A stretch of 64,000 nucleotides of DNA from Sipunculus nudus (lineage: Eukaryota > Annelida > Sipuncula > Golfingiida > Sipunculidae): NCBI GenBank assembly GCA_026874595.1, contig CM049319.1, positions 61,888,917-61,952,916 of the forward strand, read 5' to 3'. Made by a program: the position numbers and the translations under genes. Under the pieces are notes generated by a model. The model was given only the letters and a program-made list of their open reading frames with translations. It searched no databases and was not told the DNA's origin. Positions 1-12,496 of the stretch are shown in pieces. Positions within the stretch are counted from its first letter, which is position 1; each line of letters opens with the position of its first letter.

Positions 1-1163
1 GGAAATTTTATCATCTGATTGGTAGTATATACCCATTCAACTGAAGCATCAAACAGATTAAATAACAGGCCAAGATTGTGTCTGTATTTATATATCTCAA
101 AAATAGAGAAAAAATGCGTAAACTTTAAAAAAATACAAGTGGTGCCACCAGTCTGCAGAAACTAATAAAAACATTAAATGGTCAGTATCCATGCAAAGAA
201 TCATGATGATCTCTGCATTAGTTGTTCAGATACTTCAGCTTTTGTATCAAATTCTCTATTATTCTGAGGGATTCTTCAGATTTCTATAGCTTGAAGGATA
301 TGGGTAACAGAGACCTAATTTTGGGTTTCCACAGACACTTTTCATGGGTCTCCCTGCATGACAAGAATGAAGATTCTAGGTCCTGTTGTTACAATTTGTG
401 CCACATTAACAGATGACAGCATCCTTAAAGGTCTCAAAAACAGAGAAAAAAAATAGAAAAACTGAATAAAATATATGTGGCACCACCAGTCTGCAGGAAC
501 TGATTAAACACTCCATAATTAATATCCATGCACAGAATCATGACCACCAGTGTTGTAGTTATTGAGATACTGCAGTTTGTTTTAATGAAATTCCATTATT
601 CTGGGGGGTAATTGGGAGCCCCACAGCTCAAAGGATATGGGTTACAGAGACCTTATTTCAGGTTTCCATGGAGACTTTTCATAGGTCTCTCACTGTGTCA
701 AGAATGATGATTCTAGGTCCAGTCTTTACGATTTGTGCCCTGTTAACAGATGTTCACATTTTTAAAGGTCTCAAAAATAGAGAAAACAATTCGTAAAAAA
801 CTGAAAAATACAGGTGGCGCCACCAGTCTGCAGAAACTGATGGAACATCTCATGATCAATATGTATGCCAAAAATCATGACCATTAGTGATGTAGTTAAT
901 GAGATATTGAAGTTTTTGGATGAAATTTTTGACAATTCTGGGTGGTACTTTGGGGCCCCATAGCTCGAAGGATATGGGTAACAGAGACCTAAATTCTGGT
1001 TTCCAAGGAGACTTTTCATGGACCTCCCAGAATGTCAAGTTACAAGATTCTAGGTCCAGCGGTTACGATTTGTGCCTAGTTAACAGGCAGACGGACAGAC
1101 AGACGAACATCGGACAAAGAGTGATCGCTATAGCTCAACATGACTAAAAGTCAGCTGAGCTAA
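1..1163 (+). mobile_element. pearl-like (Helentron-associated) nonautonomous element, copy A, 5' cut by window edge
   Basis: The window opens just inside the element head. Three core units of about 320-340 bp follow, beginning near 95, 435 and 770. Each has a run like CTCAAAAATAGAGAAAA, then a GGTGGCGCCACC-type palindrome, AGTCTGCAGAAACTGATG, GGATATGGGTAACAGAGACC and a closing TTACGATTTGTGCC. An ACGG/ACAG microsatellite at about 1086-1110 and a tail hairpin at about 1132-1162 (ends GAGCTAA) close it. The order core repeats, ACRG microsatellite, 3' hairpin is what is known for bivalve pearl-type elements; the assignment is by structure only. No coding capacity is seen. The 64-82 residue ORFs here recur in every copy and are repeat shadows. 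Confidence 0.65.
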
Positions 1164-1210
1164 TGAAACTCTGCAGATGTATACATTTCGATTAAGAATA
1201 AGATGATAAT

Positions 1211-2451
1211 AACAAGTGATCCACGGGTCATGACGATCAGCCATCTGACATGTTGACAATATGTCCTTGCACAGGCAACTAATTAAGATAATGTAGGTCA
1301 CAAGGTGGCATCATCATTCATGCATACTAGCTTGATTTTATCAAGACCGTTAAGTAAACCAAATTTGATGAAAATCCATCAAGCCATTCCTGAGGAATGT
1401 GGTAATTTCTGTGTATTTTGCATTATTTCAGGGTTTCTCAAACATGCCCGGAACTCGGAGAATATAGGTCACAGTGAGAATTTTTCAGGAACTCTCAGGA
1501 TATCAAATTAGAAGATTCTTAGTACAAATGTCATGATTTGTGCCCTGCTTTAGAACAAATTTTCAATTATTCTGGGAGGTAATTATAAGCAACATAACTT
1601 GGAGAATATGGATAACAGAGACCTTATTTCAGGATTCCAAAGAGATTTATCATGGACCTGCCAGGATGTCAAGTGAGAAAATTCTCGGACCAACATTTAC
1701 AATTTCTGCCCTGTTAATGGACTAAAGGTCTCAAAAAAGAGAAAATATGTTAAAATTGGAAAAAAACCCAGTCTGCATGAACTGATGAAACCCTCCATGA
1801 TCAAGATGCATGCAAAGAATCATGGCGATCAATGCATTAGTTATTCAGATACCAGAGCTTTTGTATCAAATTTTGCATTATTCTGGGGGTACTTTCGAGC
1901 CCCATAGATGGGAGAACATAGGTCCCAGTGACATGATTCCTGGTTTCCAAGGAGATCTTTTTATGGATCTATATTTGTCTTAAGTGAGAAGTGTTTAGTC
2001 CAGTAGTTACAATTTGTGCCTTGTTAACAGAAAACAAGACAGCCAGATGGCTGGACGGATAGATGACAGATGAAGAGTGATCGCTATAGCTCAGATGAGC
2101 TAAAAATACAGGTTGCGCCACCGGTCTTCAGTAACTGATTAAACACTTAATGATCTATATACATCATGGACATCAATGCATTAGTTAGTCAGATACCCAA
2201 GTTTTTTAATCAAATTTTTAATTATTCTGGGGGTACTTACAATTCCCATAGCTTGGAGGATATAGGTCACAATGACCTTATTTCAGGTTTCCAAGGAGGT
2301 TTTTATGGACCTCCATATGTTTTCAGTTAGAAGCTTCTAGGTTCAGCTGTTACCACTGGTGCACTTTTTATGGACAACCAGACAGCCGGACGGCCAGATG
2401 ACAGACAAAGGGTAATGGCTATTGCTAAGATGACTTTCAGTCAACTGAGCA
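1211..2451 (+). mobile_element. Two degenerate pearl-like elements in tandem
   Basis: A head sequence (AACAAGTGATCCACGGGTCA) at 1211 starts a diverged copy whose ACRG microsatellite and tail lie at about 2030-2108. A second, shorter copy follows with its own microsatellite and tail hairpin at about 2372-2451. Core phrases are recognisable but heavily mutated, so these look older than copy A. Confidence 0.5.
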
Positions 2452-3072
2452 AAAAAATTGACTTTGAAAGGGATTTGCCATAGCTGCAATTTTTTATAGA
2501 AGAAATATTAATGTTATAAATAAATTTAATTAATTACTTTATAACAGGTTGATTCAATGTACATATTAAAGTGGGAATAAAACAAGTCATTAACAAATCT
2601 TTTAAACTGAAATCCATGCATGTTACATTTGTAAAACTTCCAGAATATAATAGGCAAAACTTAGTCATTTTATGGACAACAGATAGAAGGCACATAGTTA
2701 TACTGGTGTGTATATCTTATTTATGTGAAATATTGAACAATTTGGCTGAATAATTTCATAAATAAAGATTTTCAAAGTTTTTTCCACATAAAATGTAAAT
2801 TGTTGCAGGTGGTGCCACAAAAAGCTCAATCCGTGGATGCTAGCTCCTACTATTCCTGAAGATTATAGGTTAATGTACTGATGTCAGATAACACTCATAC
2901 AGAAAAGGTTGATGCAGGTGGTGCCATCAATACCTCAAATTCATATATGTCATTAACCAACATTTGCACTAAATTTGGTGATACTCGCTCCTGCCATTAT
3001 TAAGATAGTATGGGTTAACCTACAGACAACGGCACACCATTGCATAAGCTCACAAGTTCACTAAAAATCTTT
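2452..3072 (+). repeat. Dispersed repeat family 2 (tail 'GCATAAGCTCACA')
   Basis: It contains two GCAGGTGGTGCCA phrases (about 2806 and 2915), the phrase AATACCTCAAATTC, and ends with CCATTGCATAAGCTCACA followed by CTAAAAAT. The same tail and middle phrases recur at 41,560-41,782 and 42,195-42,687, so this is a dispersed family distinct from, but sharing the GGTGGYGCCACC core with, the pearl-like elements. No coding potential is seen. Confidence 0.5.
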
Positions 3073-4230
3073 TTTTGTAAAGATGTGTGGTACAGCCACT
3101 ACATACGTGTGTGCTATGTGTATGTTACCACCACTGATCGTGACAAATGGCAGCATATTTGGGTTCAAGCACTAGAGTAAACAAACAGTTTTAAAATGAA
3201 ATATTGGCAAATGCCTTATTTTCAGCAGAACACCCTATACTGCATGTTTATCTAACATGCCTTGTACGTGTATAGGTTCCTTTAACTGAATGCTAGCCAA
3301 CAGCTGTTTGGAAGAAAGAGGGTTCTTTTGAAACCTGTGTGATGTCTTGGAAATTAACTTACTGTTAACAAAAGTTTAAGCATTATAATAGAACTATCAG
3401 GAATTCAAATACAAAAGAAAACATAATCATAAAAACAAATATGTATACAATACTTTTTATTGCAGAGGATTAATGATTTCTATATTGAAAAGAAAAAAGA
3501 AACATTAGGCACACTGAACAGAATACAATAAAGTTAATATCTCTGAAACCTTTGTAACTAACATTATTAAGAAAGAGCTATCTACAAGTAAAACTAATTT
3601 AGTCAAATACTTTATGAAAAAAAAAAATTCATTTATTATATGTACACTGCCCTTTAGAACCAATCAAATGATGAAGTATGACAATTAAGTTTTCATTAAA
3701 ATACCCTCAGAACTGTATCTATATAAAAGCTGCTGATACTGACGGCCAATATTGTTTTACATTGAAGATGATTTTAATTTCCTTGCACTGTGAGATAAGA
3801 TCATGACTGTTTGAATGAAGTCCCCCTAACTCTACATAGGTTCTCCTCCTGGGATAAACAATACTCATCACAATCGGGTATATAACACCGCAGCTCAGTT
3901 TCACAACCAAGCACTTTTGTCATTCAAACCTGTTTCTCGGGCTGCATGAGTCATTATCAATCAGCCACATCAAAAAGTTATTGCTGCAAGTGGGGACATA
4001 ACACAAGACCTGAAAGGAACCCTATGATGTTTCTTTTGAAACTTTAGAAACTGCTCTCATGATTGGGAGGTTACATATTAAGCTCATCAGTTCTGTCCCT
4101 GTGCATGTCTTAATTAGTGCTGACTCTACCTGTACAATTTTACCCAAAACATATTAAATCTTAAAAACGTTCATAAATTGTTCAAAAAAAGCATTTAAAA
4201 TTTGCAAATTTTTTTGACAATATACCAATA
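3073..4230. other. Unassigned AT-rich DNA
   Basis: No gene, known repeat or array recognised. Short ORFs only; long A/T runs and no codon-like bias. Confidence 0.5.
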
Positions 4231-4234
4231 TTTT

Positions 4235-6070
4235 TAACGGTGGAGAAGGGACAGATGGATGTCTGAATGGTAGTGAAAGGACAAATGCATGTCTGGATGG
4301 CAGTGAAGGGACAGATGGATGTCTTGATGGTTGAAAAGGAACAGATAGATGTCTGGATGGTGGAGAAGGGACGGATGGATGCTGATTGGTGGTGAAGAGA
4401 CAGAGAGACGTTTGGTGATGGAGAAGGGATATATGGATGTCTAGATGATGGAGAAGGGACAGATGGATGTCTATATGGTTGACAAGGGACATATCAATGT
4501 TTCGATGGTGGTGAAGAGACATAAGGACAGCTGTCTGGATGAGAAAAGGGCAGATGGATGTCTAGATGACAGGGAAGCGACAGATGGATGTCTAGATGAT
4601 GGAGAAGGGATAAATGGATGTCTGGATGATGAAGAGGGGACAGATGGACGTCTGGATGATGGAGAAGGGACAGATGGATGTCTAAATGGTGGATAAGGGA
4701 CATATCAATGTTTCGATGGTGGTGAAGAGACATAAGGACAGCTGTCTGGATGAGAAAAGGACAGATGGATGTCTAGATGACAGGGTAGGGCCAGATGGAT
4801 GTCTAGATGATGGAGAAGGGATAAATGGATGTCTGGATGATGGAGAGGGGACAGATGGACGTCTGGATGATGGAGAAGGGACAGATGGATGTCTATATGG
4901 TGGACAAGGGACATATCAATGTTTCGATGGTGGTGAAGAGACATAAGGACAGCTGTCTGGATGAGAAAAGGACTGATGGATGGCTGGATGAGAGGGAAGG
5001 GACAGATTGATGTTTGGATGGTGGAGGAGGTACACATGGATATCTAGAAGAGAAGGGACCCATTATGTATGACTGGTAGTGAGAGGACAAATGTATGTCT
5101 GGATGGTAGGGAAGGGACCTAGGATGTCTTGATGAAGGAGAAAGCCAGACAGATGTTTGGATTATGGGGAAGGGACTGATGGATGCTGAATGGTGGTGAA
5201 AAACAAATGGATGTCTGGATGATGAAGATGAGACGGATGTCTGAATGATGGTGAAGGGACAGATGGATGTCTTGATAATTGAAAAGGGCCAGACAGATGT
5301 TTGGATTATGGAGAAAGGACAGATTGATGTCTGAATGGTGGAAAAGGGACAGTTTGATGTCTGGATGAGGGGAAGGACCAGATGGATGTCTGGATGATGG
5401 AGAAGTGACAACTGGATGTCCGATTGGTGGTGAAGGGACAGATAAATATTTGGGTCGTGGAGAAGGGACAGATGGATGTCTAGAGGGTGGAGAAGGGACA
5501 GATGGATGTCTAGAGGGCGGTGAAGGGACAGATGGATGTCTAGAGGGCGGTGAAGGGACAGATGGATGTCTAGAGGGTGGTGAAGGGACAGATGGATGTC
5601 AAGAGGGTGGTGAAGGGACAGATGGATGTCTAGAGGGCGGTGAAGGGACAGATGGATGTCTAATGGGCGGTGAAGGGACAGATGGATGTCTAGAGGGCGG
5701 TGAAGGGAAAGATTGATGTCTTGATGGTTGAAAAGGGACAGATAGATGTCTGAATGGTGGAAAAGGGAATGTTCGATGTCTGGATGATAGGGAAGGACAA
5801 GATGGATGTCTGGATTATGGGGAAGGACCAGATGGATGTCTGGATGAAGGAGAAGAGACAAATGGATATTTAGATGTAGAAGGGACTGATGGATGTTTTG
5901 ATGGTGGATATGGGACAGATGGTTGATGAGATGGTGGAGAAAGAATATATGGATGTCTTGATGATGGAGAAGGGAAAGATGAATGTCTATATGGTGGACA
6001 AGGGACATATCAATGTTTCGATGGTGGTGAAGAGACAAAAGGACAGCTGGATGATGGTGAAGGATATTGT
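4235..6070. repeat. 30-bp minisatellite with a 211-bp higher-order repeat
   Basis: About 60 units of a 30-bp sequence built around GGGACAGATGGATGTCT and GATGGTGGAGAA. The block 5460-5700 is eight nearly identical 30-bp units; elsewhere units are diverged and vary slightly in length. A marker phrase (ATATCAATGTTTCGATGG) recurs at 4491, 4702 and 4913, exactly 211 bp apart, and once more at 6007, showing a higher-order repeat of about seven units. Both strands read as long low-complexity frames: up to 381 residues on the minus strand, rich in His, Leu and Ser. That follows from the 30-bp period and is not evidence of a gene. Confidence 0.9.
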
Positions 6071-7439
6071 TCCATAGTTGTGAAAGTCCCCCGTTTACTC
6101 ATTCCAGCTAAAGTTCTATATCTCCTCTCACCGAGTTTAGTCTGGTACCAGTAGTTTCTTCTTTGTGTTTAATCTGTTTTTACTGCATTTTATATGAAAG
6201 CACCTTGTTTATAAATGAATTTGTCTGAAAAGATATGAAGGTATCATTTCAAATTTAATTTGGAATGTGTTCTGCAATATGCTTTTTCCTCTATATGGCC
6301 TCAGATACAAGTATGTATCAGAAAAATAAAAGTCTACATAAACATGTGAGTTAAGTAAATAAATTATTATTTATTACATTTCAATTATCGAAATGCATGT
6401 TATTTATGTGAAATACATAATTGTTTTCCACTATTCAAAATCAAGGCAATGAAAATCAGCAATATATTACTGATAAATTAATGCATCTTAAAATTATGTA
6501 TACTGTATTTCCTTGATCAGACGCCAACATGATGCGCTTTTAAGTGCATCCCTATGTGACCAAAACCATGCTTCTGAGATAATCTTTAAAGTTATCAACA
6601 GTTTTTACTCTCGTTGACAATTATATATTCAGTCGAATATTCCCAGCAGCAAATGTCACATACCAGTACACACCAGCTAGGTCAGAAACTCTTGAATATG
6701 CAGTGTCAAGCTGGATCTGTTTAAAGTCTGAAGGAAAATGTCATGAAAAACAAATTATGCAGGGCTGTTATATTTATCAATCCCCCATATTTCAATGGAA
6801 ACCATATTACAAGTTGTATGCAATGCAGAGTTAACAGAAGCCATGTTCAGTAAATACCAGATCAGAAATGCTTGAATATGTGTCAAGCTGAAGCAGTTAA
6901 AAGACGGGAGGAAAGTGAAAATGAATTACACTGTGTAACTACCAAACCCAAAATAATTTCTATGGAAACTATGTAGCCAGTTGTATGTGGTATACAGTTA
7001 ATTTAAGAGCAACTCTGTGTTCAGAGGGAAACAATGAAATCAACTACATGTGGTGTAAAATAAATGGAACAGCCACATAAAACACTGGGGTACCTGGTTT
7101 CTAGAGGCCCACGCAGACAAATTCTTGTGGACTGCAAAATCTCTTGCTGATTTACCATAAATTCTTATTGTGGTGAGTGATTGTGGAGATTGCGCATGTC
7201 CTATATCCCTAAGGCATATAGGGATATTTCGTAAACACAATCTGTTTGCTGGTGATGTTTTTTAATTGTCACCAAGTAGTGACCGATGAGTTATTGTTTT
7301 GACATGTTCATTTTTTTGTTTTGTCTGATGAGCTTGATAATGTATTTTAAATAAACATCAGCTGGTCTTGTTTAGATGCTGAGTCAAAGCACTGAAAAAA
7401 ATATACCCCCGAGTGTCTGATCAAGGAAACAGGGTATAC
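6071..7439. other. Unassigned AT-rich DNA
   Basis: Mostly low-complexity AT-rich sequence. Two related segments at about 6660-6780 and 6840-6960 share phrases such as CAGTAAATACCAGATCAGAAA-like text and GCTTGAATATG, suggesting an old local duplication. No gene recognised. Confidence 0.4.
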
Positions 7440-8280
7440 TGATACATTTTATATATGGTAAGTCATACCCTTTAGAACAAATATATATTTTATCAATAAT
7501 ATCATTTTGCCTTTACATTGAAATTCTTCATTAGAAAATCCTTGCTGCTGGTGAATACTAATTACAATATATAATCCCATTGGTTCTTTGGACTCTGGCA
7601 ACTGCAAATTGAGATATCTGGCCCCATGCAAACTTATAATGAAGCGGTCCTGTCCCAGCAGTGAATCATGGCTTCTAATCATGAGCTCAATTACTGTTAA
7701 TAATGAGACGGACATTACATTGTAAATGGAACTGGTCTCGATTTCTTCACAGATCAACCTGGCCAATTACCCAGCAGTCCCAGAACGGTTAGTCTAATTT
7801 CTGCGTGTGTATCTCTGCTCCCAGGGCCCACATACAAACATGGCCTCCGCACCGCCGCAGGGTTATTTGTTTGTTTACTCTGGTTGAAGGTTATACCCAT
7901 TAACATTCAGCTATGTTTGTTCTCTGTAATTAACTCTGAAAAGTTACCATTGGACCTTGTTAGTAGAGTAAACATTGACCTGTGGACCCTTGGGATAGGG
8001 GGCTGGGCTGGGAATTAGTTTCAATGAGCTGACTTACTAGAAAGCTCCGTTTACAAAACAGCCCTGTCCTGAAGCTATTGAAATGATGGTATGATGTACC
8101 CCAGTAAGCGGGTGAACAGAAAATCTGCATACAGAAACATATTGCACTATTATTTAATTCTACATATATGATAATGATGAAACTGGAAAATGGCTGGATT
8201 TGTCCTACTTTGCTCTCTGGGGGGAGGATTATATCTGTTTGAGGAGTTAGCCCATCACTATAGATTAAAAATAACATTTT
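7440..8280. other. Mixed-composition unique patch, possible cis-regulatory DNA
   Basis: This stretch is visibly less AT-rich and non-repetitive. It holds several transcription-factor-like words: ATGCAAAC (POU-like) at about 7627, AATTACTG and TTAATAATGA homeodomain-type words at about 7690-7705, and TGTTTAC (forkhead-type) at 7872-7878. The two 105-residue minus-strand ORFs show no recognisable domain. Calling it regulatory is inference from composition and motif content; nothing proves it. Confidence 0.25.
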
Positions 8281-9231
8281 TGGTTTATTGCATTTAGATG
8301 ATTTAAATTCATAAGACTGAAATTCTTAAGAACAAATTTGATTAAAACATTTGATATTTTGATCTTTTCTGCACATCAGGGGTAGATTTGTCCCTGTTTT
8401 AACCAGCATCACCTGTGTGTATTTTTCGCTCAATGATTTAGGTACAGACTCAAAGCTGAATCATTGAATACAGTGTTGGAGAATCTATATCCTGTTGATG
8501 GCACTGTCCATTGTATGAAATGAATTAAATCATGTTACAATGAAGGATATATTGATATTTGGTCTGCCAGAAAGTTTTCTAAATAGATCTAGAACCACTC
8601 ATAATCCAGCCTAAGTCTTATATCAAATCAAATTTCTTAGGTTCTGTGGAAACCAGTTTTGCCTTTGATGTTGTGGTTGGGCACAAAATTTAAAACATTA
8701 GTTGAACTTTGACCCATAATGCTGCTGACTCTAACTTTCCAACATAACCACTTCTCAATCACTTCTATCAACATAATGTTTAGCTGGAGGCATATACAAT
8801 CAAAGCTAGTGGTCGTTATTGGTTGTATAGTGATGATCGATGATTGAAAGAATAATACAATCAATGATCGATTCTCAACTGATTATTTTTTGTACCTTCT
8901 ATTTGCTAACTGATTTGTTTCTCTTTTTATATTTTTGCATGAAGGTATATTATTTTTATTTACATTATTTTATAAATTATTCTAAACATAACCATACTAC
9001 AAATTTATTACCAAGAAAAATGTAAATTATGCAAAATGTCAATGTGCTGTAAATGTTAACCATACAGTGTATCTGGCGCCCTCTATTAGTACTAATTAGA
9101 AACAGGAAGTGGCTCAGACTTCATGCTTTTTAACTGATTTGCTCGCGTAACGATGGACAAAACTTTATCTCACCAATACATCCTACAAGCAAGTAGGACC
9201 TCCTTATAAGCCTGTAACAGACTACAGTCTG
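8281..9231. other. Unassigned AT-rich DNA
   Basis: No gene or repeat recognised. Short ORFs only. Confidence 0.4.
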
Positions 9232-9574
9232 TTAGGCCAAAATAAAAAAAGGTATGGTTCTCAAGCATTTGTTTTCAAAAATCAATGCGGGCGGGTGGAT
9301 TTTTTATATTTAATTTTTTGGCATGTTTCGATAAAAATGTAAAATGATATGAGAAAAGCATGAGAAGAACAGATTTATTTTGCTAAACAAGTAAAAGCAC
9401 TACATTACAAAGGAAATTGTATGATTTTTTTTTTTGGAAAGAATTGTCCGAGGGGCTGCAGCTCGAAATTGGTAAGTTTCTATTGAAAATCAAAATAAAA
9501 ATGTTTGATGCGGGGGTTTAAAATTGATGTGGGTGGTGCATGAGAACCATACCTTTAATTTTTTTTGGGCCTTA
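9232..9574. mobile_element. PIF/Harbinger-like MITE with TTA target-site duplication
   Basis: A 337-bp non-coding element (9235-9571) begins GGCC and ends GGCC. Terminal inverted repeats of about 33-35 bp share AAAGGTATGGTTCTCA followed by AGCA or TGCA. It is flanked on both sides by TTA (9232-9234 and 9572-9574). A GGCC/GGGC terminus with a 3-bp TWA duplication is the known signature of PIF/Harbinger elements. The internal phrase GTAAAAGCACTACAT recurs in a related fragment at 14,976-15,212. No transposase is encoded. Confidence 0.75.
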
Positions 9575-9999
9575 CTCATCCGTCTCCACAGACTTGACTA
9601 GTAAATCACAAGTATATTGAGAGCGTACACTTTTGATTGGTGCTTGCAGCTATTTTCTGTTCGACCTGGGTATTGACATTCATTGACAGGAGATAATTTA
9701 TTGTAAAATTATTTAATTTTTAAATCAATCAATTATCAGTACATAACAATTTATTTAAAACCTGAGAAAAAATGTTTGATCCATTAAGGTATATTGACTA
9801 AAGTGACAAGGTCAGGGGCACCCTGTTACACATTTTGATACTATGCTGGTTACAGCTAGTACCATAATTAAGACAGAATACATTTTTATTTAGATGAAGG
9901 CATCTGTGATCTTCATTTAAATTTCATTAATGTCATCCAAGTGTAAGAATATAAACAAGAACACTGCAAATGTGCATAATATGCTCGTAGTGTATCTGC
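9575..9999. other. Unassigned AT-rich DNA
   Basis: No feature recognised. Confidence 0.4.
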
Positions 10000-10400
10000 A
10001 TGGTGACCTCTGACCTTATTAAATATGTGTGAATTTTGATGAGAAAGTAATTCAGGTGCAAAACTTTTGGTAAATATGTATAATGAGTTTCATATTAGTC
10101 CATAGGATTTTTGGTGAGTCACCAAGGTGCTTTCAAAGTGTGGTGACCTCTGACTTCATTAAATATGCATTGATTTTGCTTGAATTGGAACACAGGTGAG
10201 ATATTTTATTGATTATCATTTCTGATGAGTTTATTCAAATCCTTCATATTCTTCATAAATTATGGCATGACGCCACAAGTAGTCTAGCAACCAGTGACCT
10301 TATTAGATATGCGTGGATGTTGCCCATAATTAAACTCCTTCTGGATAATCTGTTGGTCAGTATTAACGGTGAGTTTTATTACGTAAACATAATTGTGAGC
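10000..10400 (+). repeat. Three tandem copies of a 140-bp monomer carrying a DR1 motif
   Basis: Monomers begin with TGACCTCTGACCT at 10,004-10,016, an imperfect version at 10,144-10,156, and a partial one at about 10,288-10,300, giving a period of about 140-142 bp. Each continues with ATTAAATATG, then CAGGTG..., GGTAAATA and GAGTTTCAT. TGACCTCTGACCT is a perfect direct repeat with 1-bp spacing of the nuclear-receptor half-site. The same monomer appears at 29.80, 55.08 and 61.77 kb, and is the sequence in which the large arrays there arose. Confidence 0.7.
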
Positions 10401-10671
10401 TGTTTCTGTATTAATGAGAATTTTCTCTGTTAAAGTTTATACGCCAGAGTAAGCCTACTGAAAATTTTCCCTTATTGGGCCTATTATCGCCCACCCTGCC
10501 TCATTCCCATGTATCTAGGTCACACTTCCATTCCTGTAATCACCTTTTTTCTTCTGGCGTCCGCCATGATGGACGTGTAATCATGCTCTGCGCTATTCGT
10601 CCACTGTTTTGGTTTGTGCAGTCGGGTTTGCCAACTGAACTGTAAGTAGTGATTCTCTTTCCCTTCCCGCC

Positions 10672-12438
10672 ATGGAGAACCCTTCTTATTGTTCTACTTG
10701 TGGTTCATTAATCCGAACTTGGGATTCTCACCCCACTTGTTTCCCCTGCCGTTCTCACAATGACACCTGCCGGGGCCCTGCAGATCCCTGCTTCTATTGT
10801 CAGACTTGGTCGTCTGACAAATGGGCCATGTTCCATGCCTGGTCCCATTCCCCGGTTGTAGGGGTTTCCCTGCCTCGGTGACCTTATCTGGTCCCGTTGT
10901 TCCAACAGGGGGGGGGGGATCCTACCGTGGGTGAACACAACACGTCCGTGTTACGTTCCCCATCCATTCCGACCTGTGAAATTACATCCCTGGTAGTTTC
11001 TACTTTCACTTTCACGTAAGCGGAAGTCCTCCCCTGTTCACTCGGCTCCTCATTTGGGCCGCTTATACGATTTTGAGTAAACGGTTTTGCTCTTCACTAA
11101 TGTTGGATCTAGACAATTCGTCTAGACCCGCGTTTGTTTGTCCGGTTGCCTCCCCTGGTTCTCTCACCTTGACCGCTGTCCTCCCCTCCGCCCCCTGCTG
11201 GCTTCCTTCTTTGTCTCAGAGCCGGCTGTTGCTGTCAAGTTGGGCTGTCAAGTTGGATTCCACAGGGCTTCCTGGACCTCCTGCTTCCACTTCATTTCAG
11301 TTGCCCTTGCGTCCTGTGACTCCAGCTGCTACGGCAGGTTGTTCTGCGATCCCTGGCCGGCCCGGGTTCCTACGGCTTCTTGGCTAGTTTCTTTTTTCCA
11401 GCCTAAGGTTGTTCCAGCTCCACAGGATTCTTTGGATCCCACTTCCCAGGGTTCTCCGGCGTTGCCTTCATCTTCTGCTGCCGATCCTGCCCTGGCTACA
11501 GACCAGTGGATGGAGGTCGCGCTACAGCGCCAGGCTTGGCGAACGTGCAAATCTGCACTGCTGGACCTAGTTGCTACCTCCACTCAGGAGGTGCAACCAG
11601 CCGGCCCTAAGTTCCGTTGCCTCCAGCCTTGGACTTCCCAGGATGTCAGCGTCCAGTTTCTATTTGAAACGGCACCACGCCGCCGTCTTGGGGTCTCTTT
11701 CTACCACTACCGGGGCCGCAATACCGCCCGGGTCTACCAAGGCTTGGTCCCCCAGCACCCTATGGAACTCCCGAGGGTACCGGGCCACATGTTTTAATCG
11801 TTTGATCCCTTATCCGGATCATCCGGCCATTCCTTTGGCGCCTATGCATCTGGAGTCCGGGCTGGAACAACCGTTCAAGGATGGTAAATCCTTATATTCT
11901 TCCTCCGCCCTTGTTACCAACCGGCAACTGTCTGATTTAGAGGGGCTCGGCTGTCAGGCGGCGGGGATGGTGAATGATTTACAGGCCGTCACTAGCCGTC
12001 TCCACGGATCTGGCCACTCTTAATGACATCTGGCAAGCCTCTGCCCATGACTGTGCTGAACTCCAGCATGTTATTTGGCTTATTGTCGAAAATTGTATCT
12101 TACTTTGCCGCTCAGCCTGTATCCATTCTTTATGTACATTAAAACCCGAACTCACCCAGGCTGAATTGACTGAGCTCTACGCGCAACCTTTTACAGGTTC
12201 TCTTCTGTTTGGCGGCCATTTTCGACCTCTCTTCCATCATTTGAACCTGCAGGCCCACCTCCGTTCGGCAGCTCCCGCTCCGCGCCCATCTTACCACATC
12301 CCTCGGTCTCGGTCTTCCAGTACAGCCCCCTCATCGGCTAGTCGAGCACCCACTCAGTCTTCCTGTCCTTCCGGCCGTACCAGTCGTTCACAGCCCTTTC
12401 CCGGTCGTTCCTTACGCAGAGGTTCTACCAAGAAATGA
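10672..12438 (+). pseudogene. DIRS-like ORF1 (Gag-like) remnant, frameshifted
   Basis: The ATG at 10,672 opens 69 residues with a zinc-binding-like cysteine array (CSTC near residue 7, CFPC near 23, CFYC near 40, followed by a W-rich stretch), then a stop at 10,879-10,881. This C-x2-C cluster at the ORF1 N terminus is known from DIRS-type elements. Homologous-looking sequence continues in different frames: a Pro/Ser-rich linker (about 11,073-11,560), a segment with NRLIPYPDHP and SALVTNRQLSDLEGL (about 11,600-11,990), and a C-terminal part ending in a Ser/Arg-rich tail and a stop at 12,438. At least three frame changes and one stop mean it cannot encode an intact protein. The helical middle and basic tail fit a nucleic-acid-binding capsid protein; that role is inferred from the family. 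Confidence 0.6.
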
Positions 12439-12496
12439 CTCTTTAAGTCCGGTTGGCGCTTGTCTCAGCGACCATTTTCCCACTCGGGCGGGCATA

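Noticed and set aside
4893-6038. 381-residue His/Leu/Ser-rich minus-strand ORF as a metal-binding protein
   Set aside because: Low-complexity translation of the 30-bp minisatellite; the plus strand is equally open in parts.
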